A DNA stretch of 64,000 nt from Globisporangium splendens (taxonomy: Eukaryota; Oomycota; Peronosporomycetes; Pythiales; Pythiaceae): assembly GCA_006386115.1 (NCBI GenBank), contig VFIW01000031.1, positions 1 to 64,000 on the forward strand, in the 5' to 3' direction. The position numbers and the translations under genes are program-made. Positions 41,051-49,648 of this stretch are shown here, in pieces. The notes beneath the pieces are model-generated. The model did no database searches. It saw only the letters and a list, made by a program, of their open reading frames with translations, and had not been told where the DNA came from. Position 1 is the first letter of the stretch, and the number at the start of each line of letters is the position of its first letter.

Positions 41051-42127
41051 GGTCGTGAGCGCGCGCATGCTTCGCTCGAAATGCACTACTACAATAGAAA
41101 AAGGGGGGAACAACTGACGCGCGGGTGGCGGGGTTACGCGGTGCGCGGTATACAAAACGCAGGTGGTTTCCGCAACCAGCGTTGAGGGCGGCCGCTCGCG
41201 CGCTGAACTCGCTCTCTGTATATGTAAAGTGACTGTCCAGGCAATAGGGGAGGCGAGCGGAAGAGCCAGACCAGCAAGTACGAACGGACAAACGAATGGT
41301 ACAGAAAAAGATCGTAACTGCGGGAGGGTTACGCTCCAGCTGTACCCTCAGGTGATGGAGTACCCCTTGTCCCTGCACCCAGCCAAGTGGGACCATGTGG
41401 GTGAGCCGAGTTGCTGGAGAGTGCGTCCCGCTCTGTTCCACCATCTTCCTCTCTATTCTGCTCTGAGACCACCTCGTTCCTCTTCGTGGCAGTAATGCGC
41501 GCGTGAATCTGTTCAGGCACACTGGTGTACGGCATGGGGTTACGTTGCAGTCTCTGTACCAGCAGCATTTTGTGCCTGCAAATGGATGATTTTCATCCCA
41601 TCGTGTGTGTGTGTGTGTGGGTGATGCCCACGTGCATATTCACAAATGGTGCGATTGTGAAGGTTCGAAATAAACTCAAGCAGTACCTGCCCAGCATGAC
41701 AAAGGGTGGAACGAATCACTCGTTTCTGCCATGACAGCCACTCTTTTCACCAGTTATAATATCGGGAAATCGATGTACTTTGATGGGTTGTTCAGAGGGT
41801 AAAATGTATGATCTGAAAACGTATGTAGAGGGGTATCAATTATAAATGGTAATCGAAAGACCACCAACGATGACCCCTTCCCCTCATGCCCACACACCTT
41901 TTCGTCGCATTGCAACCGTCGCCAGATGGGGTCGTAGAACTCGCGATCAAAATGCTCATCTTTTGGTATTTACAAAACCAGGTACAGTAACTCCCATTTT
42001 CGACACGTTGCTGCTGACACGTCATAAATGTCGTGAAAGGTCACAAACACACTTCTCGACACCAATGTGTCGATGACGTCCGCTTGCATGGATGTTCTTC
42101 ATTCACCTTTTGACTTGTTGCTACAAT
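41051..42127. other. Intergenic between the mucin/TRP and FUN14 genes
   Basis: The part next to 41050 holds the mucin/TRP promoter (a TGCATTTC initiator-like element near 41078-41085 on the minus strand). A GT-rich run is at about 41606-41619. No gene is recognised. Confidence 0.45.
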
Positions 42128-43080
42128 TTAACCAGCGCGGAAGCCCACGAGGAAGCCGACGGCGTATCCGCTGCCAGCTGGCAGACTGAACTCGAGCACC
42201 TGCATCACCGACTTGTACAGCGACTCCATGTCCTTTGTGTCCAATTGGCCATCCTGTAGGGACAACAACACAGATCCAAATGTCAGAGCCGCTCATTCAA
42301 CTCGCACTTCGGGTAAGTTAATGGGATGAACGAACCTTGTTGATGTCGAGAAACGCCATGACGTCGCGTTCAAGCTTCTGGTAGTCGACGTCGATGTACC
42401 CGGAGTAGCTCGCGCACTGCAGCAGCACAAAGAGCGTACCCAATGCGATCACGCCTGCTTTCGACACTTTTTTGAGCGCAAAGCCCGAGCAGACGCCCAT
42501 GGCAAAACCCCACGAGATCTGTCCACCCTTTCCGGACGCCACAAAGTCGTTGATCTGCTTCTGGATGTCTTTGTAGTCGTCCGGCACGAGGTGCTGCAGC
42601 TGCGCGACCGCGTCATTCGAGAGACTCTGCAGCTTCTGCTTCACTTCTTCCAGGAAATCGCTGCCTTTATCGCTGTTGCCTCCAGAGCTGGACGAGGCGG
42701 CATACGCTTTGCTGTCCTCGGAGTAATTTGTTGCAATGCACACACCCGACGCCACGAGCGCCGTCTTCCAATACGACAACGTGTGCGCGAACTGATCAGT
42801 GTGACGGTAATCATAATAGTGCTGTCTGCCAAAGCGGTCCAATAGCCTGAGTGCATGCACACATAAACAACAAGTCATATCAGACGCTTTGCATTTCTCC
42901 CCAAGTGCATGCGGCACCACGAACGCACATGGCTTGGGCGACGGGGACGGGCTTTGCGACGCCCTCAGCAGTGGCAAATGGCACCTTTGGCACATGCGAG
43001 AGCTGGCGCCACTGTTGCTGCTGCAGCGGGCGAACGGCGTGCATGTGGAGGCGCGAGGCACGCACAGCGGAGCGCAGCAT
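42128..43080 (-). CDS. Mitochondrial FUN14-family protein with EF-hand-like loop, three exons
   Basis: The exon model on the minus strand is 43080-42929, 42846-42336 and 42253-42128, with GTGCGT and GTTCGT donors, CAG/ACAG acceptors, two 82-bp introns and phase agreement, giving 262 residues. The N-terminus (MLRSAVRASRLHMHAVRPL) is rich in Arg with no acid, typical of a mitochondrial presequence. The FUN14 domain starts about residue 155 (GQISWGFAMGVCSGFALKKVSKAG, ALGTLFVLLQCASYSGYIDVD), with two or three membrane helices, and ends with FSLPAGSGYAVGFLVGFRAG. Between helices lies DINKDGQLDTKD, a complete EF-hand-type loop split by the second intron. FUN14 proteins of animals act in the outer mitochondrial membrane in mitophagy. 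Function here is inferred from family only. Confidence 0.85.
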
Positions 43081-43689
43081 CTTCTTCTTCTTGGCAAATG
43101 CGCTTGCTTTTCACGTCACACAGTGCACCCAAGAGAAACGCACCACACAGAAGGTTCTTTTCTTTGAAACCCTCTTTACAACTGCTGAATAGGTATGTGA
43201 ATACAATAGTGACAATAGTGAAGCTTAAATGACCTTTCTAACTGAGATACGGTCGTTGAGGTGAATGCTAAATGATGTAGACCACACTGCACACTTGATC
43301 TGTAAATGACGCCAAAATAGACATGAAGTGCAAATATTTACGCGAATAGACCAAGGATGCAAGTTGAAGCCATCAATGGCTACATTTTACGAGGCAATGG
43401 CAAAGAGTGCCAGTGGTGGTGAAGCTGACAACTCCAGACTGCTGCATGCCCTCGCGACATGAGCACTCGCAGCTCAATGTGTGCCTGTAGCATGCGAGCT
43501 ACTCCACAGACGCCATCAGGATATTCGAGCAAGGAACAGTGACTTCAAAAGCTGTTCATGGCTGAAAGAAACAGCCCCAGGGAGAGCTGACTGGCATTCT
43601 CATGTTAACTGCCTTTACACTCCACTTGACTCGATTAAAATGCAGCAATAAACCCCACAGCACCTATGTGCCACACACACACATACGCC
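43081..43689. other. Intergenic between FUN14 and SDR genes
   Basis: No gene, RNA or repeat is recognised. It holds the FUN14 promoter and the 3' region of the first dehydrogenase. Confidence 0.5.
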
Positions 43690-44538
43690 TTACGCCAACG
43701 CATCGGACGCTTTCGAATACTCCATCTGGTCGAGTAGACTGTCCGCCCACGTCTGGGGCAACAGAGCGCAGAGCGCGCGCACAAATCCAAGCGCCTTGGG
43801 AAGCACGAGCTCGCGCTTGTTCTTCTTGATCGCGTCGATCGTGTGCATGACGATGAGATCGGCTTTCATCCACCCGCGTCCCAGACCCTTCTTCGTTGTC
43901 CCGACCGACATGCTGCTCAACATCTTGGACATCTCTAGTGGCGCGAGCACCGTCGTCAAGCGGATCTCTGGTGCCAACCGCTGGAGCTCGTACTGCAAAC
44001 TTCGTGTCAGTCCGAGCAGCGCGAACTTGCTGGCCGCGTAGTCCACAATACCGCTCGTCGCGTTCATGAGCGTCACAGACGAGCTCAGGAACACGAAATG
44101 GCCGCCCTCTTTGCCCTCGATCATGATCGGCAGCAGTGCCTTCACGAGCCGCAGACTCGCCAACGTATGGTGCTGCATCGCGGCTGCAATCTGCTTCTCG
44201 TCCTTGCCGGCGATCGAGTGTTGGTGCGCAACACCCGCCTGGGTTGTCGCCACCAACTCGTCACTCGCATGGATGACAACGTGCACATGCAGCACTTCGA
44301 GCGCCACACGTCTCGCCGCAGCGTTAGTCTGGTCCTTGCTGCAGAGATCCACTTGGTGCGGCGTGGCCGTGACCCCGTACAGCCGCGTGAGCTCGCTCGC
44401 GATGCGCTGCGCGAGGTTCGCGTCGTGGTCCCAGAGCACGAAGTTGGCTCCTTTCTGCGCGAGTTGCACCGCGAACGCGTACCCGAGCGCCGACGAGCAG
44501 CTCGTGAGCAGCACCGTCCGATTGCGGAGCTTCGTCAT
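43690..44538 (-). CDS. Short-chain dehydrogenase/reductase 1
   Basis: 282 residues from ATG 44538. The Rossmann nucleotide motif is modified (TSCSSALGYAFA in place of TGxxxGIG). The active-site Ser (FLSSSVTL) and the catalytic Tyr-Lys pair (DYAASKFAL) are present. The substrate-side C-terminal part contains KKNKRELVLP, as in retinol/steroid dehydrogenases of the RDH10 / 17-beta-HSD11 class, which sit on ER membranes or lipid droplets. No clear membrane anchor is seen except the mildly hydrophobic C-terminal helix (FVRALCALLPQTWADSLL). It is arranged in tandem with a paralogue 330 bp upstream on the same strand. Cofactor preference cannot be called from sequence alone. Confidence 0.85.
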   Translation of the reverse strand: MTKLRNRTVLLTSCSSALGYAFAVQLAQKGANFVLWDHDANLAQRIASELTRLYGVTATPHQVDLCSKDQTNAAARRVALEVLHVHVVIHASDELVATTQAGVAHQHSIAGKDEKQIAAAMQHHTLASLRLVKALLPIMIEGKEGGHFVFLSSSVTLMNATSGIVDYAASKFALLGLTRSLQYELQRLAPEIRLTTVLAPLEMSKMLSSMSVGTTKKGLGRGWMKADLIVMHTIDAIKKNKRELVLPKALGFVRALCALLPQTWADSLLDQMEYSKASDALA

Positions 44539-44868
44539 GATCTCGTTGGCTTTTCACTTTGACTTTGGATACTGAGCACTGAGAGGCGAAAGGCATCGCG
44601 AAGTTGCACCCGTTTGCCATTTTTAAAAACGAGCTTGGGACGCAGGGGGTTCCGTCGGACAAGTGGCAGTTGACTCTCGCAGCGCCAGTTTGTTTTCTTT
44701 TCGAAGTGCGCAGCGCTGAAAGTACGAATAATGCACGAATAGGTTTATGCAAATATGGAGCTTCTGGCTCCGAGTCGCACGAATAATGCTACGAGCAAAT
44801 CAAAAATCTTTAGCATCACTAAGGAAACACGCACAGCACATACGTAAGCACGACGGCAACGCCACTAC
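44539..44868. other. Spacer between the two SDR genes
   Basis: 330 bp carrying the promoter of SDR 1 and the 3' end of SDR 2. No separate element is recognised. Confidence 0.4.
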
Positions 44869-45741
44869 TTAGACGCTTGCATACGCGTAGCGACCTGCCG
44901 TTGGCGCCACAAATTGGTCCATGACCTTGGAGAGTCCGAGTTGGTCGCGCACCCACGCCGCAAAGTTGTCTGGAAGGACTGCCAAAGAGCCTGAGAGTAT
45001 CCCGAAATCCGGTGGCAGCACGAGTTTCGTCTTGTTACGACGCACCGCACGCACAATTTCCTTGGCAGCCTGCTGCGGACGGATCCACACCGACGAGATC
45101 AGCTTGGTCTTAGGCGCGCTCTCATCCTGCGAGGTACCACCGTCCTGCACGAGCAGCGTGGGGCACACGAGGACCATGGCGATCCCCGTCTTCTTTTCAT
45201 AGTGTAGCTCCTGTCGAAGCGCTTCGTGAAATCCCATGACCGCATACTTGCTCGTGCAGTAGTCCACGAGCTTTGGCGCACCGAGGGCGTCAGCACTGGT
45301 GCCAAAGTTGACGATGGTGCCGCTGTTCTCACTCAGCATCTGCGGCAGCACGGTACGCGTAGCCCAGATCGTCGCCATGGCATTGAGCGCGAATCCTCGC
45401 TCGACACTTTCCCCAGAAGACGTCAAGAGCGTCGCACCATGCAGGAAATCCGTGTTGTTCATCAACACATCGATGCGTCCGAGCTCTCGCTGCACGCTCT
45501 TGGCGCCTTGTTGGATACTCTGCTGATTTGATACATCGACGTCAAACACGTGGACGTTAGTGCGAGGGTACGCGCGCATGACTTCGTCCACGATTTGCCG
45601 CGCTTTCGTTGGGTCACCATTATCGTCTTGCGTCCACAGCGCGATGCACGCGCCGACTCGAGCCAACTCGAGCGCGAGGAAGCGGCTCAACGCGCTGCTG
45701 CCATCAGTGAGCACGACCACGCGGCCGCGGAGCGACTTCAT
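44869..45741 (-). CDS. Short-chain dehydrogenase/reductase 2
   Basis: The start at 45741 (MKSLRGRVVVLTDGSSAL) aligns with SDR 1 and with family N-termini; the frame is open a further 43 codons. 290 residues. The nucleotide loop is again modified (TDGSSALSRFLA). The NNxG-like motif is MNNTDF, the catalytic Tyr-Lys motif is DYCTSKYAVMG and the C-terminal KLVLPPDFGILSG corresponds to the lipid-facing end of RDH10-like enzymes. It is clearly paralogous to SDR 1 in tandem. Both copies have lost the usual third Gly of the cofactor loop, so they may form a lineage-specific subgroup. Confidence 0.85.
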   Translation of the reverse strand: MKSLRGRVVVLTDGSSALSRFLALELARVGACIALWTQDDNGDPTKARQIVDEVMRAYPRTNVHVFDVDVSNQQSIQQGAKSVQRELGRIDVLMNNTDFLHGATLLTSSGESVERGFALNAMATIWATRTVLPQMLSENSGTIVNFGTSADALGAPKLVDYCTSKYAVMGFHEALRQELHYEKKTGIAMVLVCPTLLVQDGGTSQDESAPKTKLISSVWIRPQQAAKEIVRAVRRNKTKLVLPPDFGILSGSLAVLPDNFAAWVRDQLGLSKVMDQFVAPTAGRYAYASV

Positions 45742-46562
45742 GGCTCGCAAATCTTGTATTGCGCTGCTGCTCAGTGGGAAGAAGAGCTGAAGGTGAGTGT
45801 GCGTGCCTCGTCGCACGTAAACCGTCACATTATTAATCGATGCAGCCGTTGGAGAGAAGATGCCACGCACTCACAGAGCCATTGGTGCCTTCTCGGTAGC
45901 GTGAGTCTTGACACGGCGATGGTGTCCTCGAAGGGACAGGATCGCATTGTAGATCGACAGGCAGCAATCTCCTCGCACAGGTGCGCGCCACACGCAAACT
46001 CACGACTTTCACTGCATCACCTGTCGCATTCAGCGTGGATACTCGAACATCGTTCTCTTTGCACGTGAAGATCTCATGGTCGCGTGCCTGTGTCCAACAG
46101 ACAAATCGTGCAATGAGCGAGTGGGTGCGCGTGTCCCTCCCATTCGATGCGTCCAATTCTTCCAGCCGGCACAGTAAACAGCAGCCATGTGTGGCTGCCC
46201 TCACATCGTATGTTACAGGGACGGAGCAGGCAGACGGGAATTCCTGCCGATCTCTGCGGTGCCGACGCCATCCTGCCTTTCTTTTCATTTCGCTCTTTGG
46301 TCACGCAGTGTGTGAGACACAGCCGCAAAACTGTGTGTGCATGAAAGCAAATATACTGTATTTTGTATGATGTATCCATTGCTGATGAATACTTTTGTGG
46401 GCTCGAGTCGATGTTCAGTTGCCGATTTAGGGGAGATCACGATGGCATAATCCCCTCTGTTGTGACCGACATGACTCTAGCTCTGCCGCCAAAGCAAGCT
46501 GGTGTTGCGTGTGACTCGCTCGCTCCTCTCTCGCGTGAAGCAGTGCGCCATTCGCAGGCACA
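45742..46562. other. Divergent promoter region between SDR 2 and GT71 gene 1
   Basis: The initiator-like GCGCCATTCGCAGG at 46548-46561 is directly upstream of the GT71 ATG. No other gene is seen. Confidence 0.4.
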
Positions 46563-48461
46563 ATGGCGTCATTCTCGCTCCGACCGCACGCCGCAGCTCC
46601 GTCCGCAGCCATGGCGTCCATGCGGGTGCTGCACCCCTCGGCATTGAACTGGAGTTCGTCCTCGTCGCCTTCTCATGCAGCGTCTCCATCGTCCCTGCGA
46701 GTGCGGCACGTCCGGTTGAAGCTGCTCTTTGGCGTCATCGGCGTCTACGCGCTCTCATTCATCCTGTGGTGCACGTTCTTCCAGGGCGAGCGCGGCACGG
46801 GACTGGCGGGGCTGTTCCCCAAGGGCTACGACGAGAAGCTCAACCGCATGCTCGAGCTCGTGCTCTCGACGACGTCGCACTCGAATGCAAAGAACCGGAC
46901 CACCTCAGCTACTGCAGGAGACGTTCTGGGCCGACCGAGAGCCGATGACCTGGAGTGCGTGGGCTGGCGCCACACGCAGACCTGCGACCCGAACACGCAC
47001 ATCCTGCAAAGCTACAACCGCTCCTGCGACCAGCACATCCGCGGCGGCCACTCGGGCTTCTGCGCTATGAAAGACAAGCGCACGGGCCGCGAAATGCGCG
47101 TGATGAAGTGCACGTGCACGAGTGTGCGCTCCGACGTGATCTTCAACTGCAACCAGGCGCTCGACTTTGTGCGCTTCCGCGAAGAGACCGAGAGCGTACT
47201 GGCCGAGGCTCTGGCTGCCGAAGCGAATGAATCAACGAATGCCGTCGTTGCCGTTCAGGGAACTTCAACCAGCAACGACAATAGCGCGAATGCTGCAACT
47301 GTTGCTACCACGGGCGTCGGTGAACAAGATGAACGCGATGGCATCGTGATGGTGACCTACCCGAACCTGCTCGTTGGCGCGTATGCGACCGTGAAAACGC
47401 TGCGCGACACGCATAACTGCGTGTTGCCGATCGAAGTCTGGTACTTGGAATCGGAATTGGGTCCAAACGCGACGACAGACAACAAAATCCTCACGCACAT
47501 GGTGCGTGACTTGGCGCCATTGACTTTAGTACCGATCGCGGACAAGGATGTCAACGGGTTCAACTCGAAAGTACACGCGATTCTGCACACCAATCTCACC
47601 AACATCTTGTTCCTGGACTCCGATAATGTGCCGGCAAAGGATCCGACGTACCTCTTCCAATTGCCGCAGTTCAGGACCACAGGCGCGATCTTTTGGCCGG
47701 ATTTCTGGCACCCGGTGCACTCGATCTTCAACATCAACGAGCAGTCGTTGCTCTGGGAGCTGCTCGGACTGGACTATGTTGACATGTTTGAGCAGGAGAG
47801 CGGCCAGTTGCTGCTCAACAAGCGCAAAAGCCGCGTCGCGCTGCAGTTGCTCGAGTACTTTGCGTTCCACCGTCCGAGTATCTTTGAGGGCATGAAATTG
47901 GCGTGGGGCGACAAGGATCTGTTCCGCCTAGCGTGGCTTAAGAGCAACACGTCGTTCCACATGATCGAAGCCCCACCAGCGATGGCAGGCGAGGTCCGCC
48001 TCAACAAGTTTTGCGGCATGACGATGGTGCAGTTCGATCCGTTGGGCGATGCGCTGTTTTTGCATCGGAATGCACGGAAAGTGAATGGCGGACGACCCGC
48101 TCTGGGGAAGGAACCGGATGCGGCGATCTGGTCCCATTTGCAGACGTTCAAGTACAACAGCAACGCAACGACTGTGAACGGGACAGCGACAGCTACTGCT
48201 GCTGCTAGTGCTGAGAGCAAATCGAGTTACGCGATCCTCAAGGAGTTCTACAAAGTCCAGATTTACAATGGCGTGCCGCAGTTCAAAGCCTCGCAGTGGT
48301 GCTACGGACAGGAAAAGTCCCACGACGAGCAGAGCCACTTTCAGACGGTCCCGTGGAACGAGACGTCGCTGCTACCGACGCTGGAGAGCCAAGTGCTGGC
48401 ATTCGCGAAGGAAGGTGCTGCATTGCTCCCGCCGTCGACGGTCGTCATGGTCTCGACGTAA
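46563..48461 (+). CDS. GT71-type mannosyltransferase-like protein 1
   Basis: 632 residues, single exon, type II Golgi topology: short cytosolic tail, one membrane helix (~58-77, LLFGVIGVYALSFILW), stem, then the lumenal domain. A Cys-rich module (ECVGWRHTQTCDPN ... GGHSGFCAM ... CTCTSVRSDVIFNC) precedes the catalytic part. The GT71 (MNN1/MNN2-like, PF11051) signatures follow: LPIEVWYLESELG, GFNSKVHAIL, FLDSDNVPAKDP with the DxD at ~351-353, GAIFWPDFWHP, QESGQLLLNKRKS, GDKDLFRLAWLKSN, FCGMTMVQFDP and LFLHRNARK. It probably transfers mannose (or another sugar from a nucleotide donor) to glycoproteins in the Golgi. A Glu/Asn/Ala-rich loop (~210-255) is particular to this copy. Confidence 0.88.
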   Translation: MASFSLRPHAAAPSAAMASMRVLHPSALNWSSSSSPSHAASPSSLRVRHVRLKLLFGVIGVYALSFILWCTFFQGERGTGLAGLFPKGYDEKLNRMLELVLSTTSHSNAKNRTTSATAGDVLGRPRADDLECVGWRHTQTCDPNTHILQSYNRSCDQHIRGGHSGFCAMKDKRTGREMRVMKCTCTSVRSDVIFNCNQALDFVRFREETESVLAEALAAEANESTNAVVAVQGTSTSNDNSANAATVATTGVGEQDERDGIVMVTYPNLLVGAYATVKTLRDTHNCVLPIEVWYLESELGPNATTDNKILTHMVRDLAPLTLVPIADKDVNGFNSKVHAILHTNLTNILFLDSDNVPAKDPTYLFQLPQFRTTGAIFWPDFWHPVHSIFNINEQSLLWELLGLDYVDMFEQESGQLLLNKRKSRVALQLLEYFAFHRPSIFEGMKLAWGDKDLFRLAWLKSNTSFHMIEAPPAMAGEVRLNKFCGMTMVQFDPLGDALFLHRNARKVNGGRPALGKEPDAAIWSHLQTFKYNSNATTVNGTATATAAASAESKSSYAILKEFYKVQIYNGVPQFKASQWCYGQEKSHDEQSHFQTVPWNETSLLPTLESQVLAFAKEGAALLPPSTVVMVST

Positions 48462-49648
48462 ACCATTCAAATTGTTGGCTCCCAGCCAAACGTAGGCTGT
48501 GTGAATAATAGTACTAGACAATAATAATTTATGCCCGACCCAGCAAACATCCAGCATTTTAGTGCATCGTTGTCCACGATCGTCTACAATTTCGATGAGC
48601 AACCTTGTGTGGTCAAACGTGATGCCCCCACGGAGGACTGGGGCTTCAGCAGTCATTGAAATGCACCAAAAACAAACGGAAATGCCTCGTGGATGATTTC
48701 TGTGGCCGCTGCCACTGTGCGCAAAACCAGAAATGCGTGCCTAGCCCGAGAGATCACCCATGACCAGATCTTCAGGAGATTCCGAGAGGGATGGACACCC
48801 CATGCCGAGCAGCAACCACGAGTGCTTGCGTGCGCTTTTAATGCCTATGGCCGCACCAGCAGCAGCATTTGGTGCAAGATGGATACCCGCATGATGCGGA
48901 AATGGGTTAAGGAGCGAGTGGAGACCTGAGAGTGCGTGAGCCATGATGCAATGAGGACTCGTTTCATGCTCTTGGATGATGATGTCCACCTGAATCAGAC
49001 AATATCTGAAGGGTACTAGAATAGGCTAAATATTGGAATGATTGTCAGCCGGTCCACCAGCTGGTTCAGTTTTGGCCATGATTCTTCTTCTAAATGACCT
49101 TTGTAATCCATACACCTTCTTATCATTGGTTTTCTTAATAAATTCGCTTCTGTATTTCTGCAATAATATGCAATCATGCTCATAATATCATAATTACAGG
49201 CGATTTTCTCACTCGTTGATCAGTGCTTTATCATAGGGCTAGGCCAAATAAAACGATTCTCTTTCCACATAAATCAGCTGGTGTTTGTTCACCCCCAAGC
49301 AGAGTTCTTTCTTCCCAAAACTCTTTATACCCAATATCCACCACTATCATTCTGATCTGTCTCTATCATCAACGCAAATTTAAACTTATCAAAACCTCTG
49401 TAAAATACACATTTAGCTGATTTGGCAATTATCACTGCCCGCTCACCACCCAAGTCGCCACCAGTTCGCCAAGAAGAACGAGCTCAAGAGCGAGCGCTGT
49501 GCGAATTGCTTCCATCGCTGCGCTTTGCTGTGCGCGTTCGAATTGCGCCACGTACAACAGCCTCACTTTCCCCAGTCACACGCAGCAGCGAGTGCTATTT
49601 TGCGTCCCCTGGCGGTTCGTGCGTGACGCGCAGACGAGTCTCGACGTG
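48462..49648. other. Intergenic between GT71 genes 1 and 2
   Basis: AT-rich from about 49020 to 49420. No gene, repeat or RNA is recognised. Confidence 0.5.
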
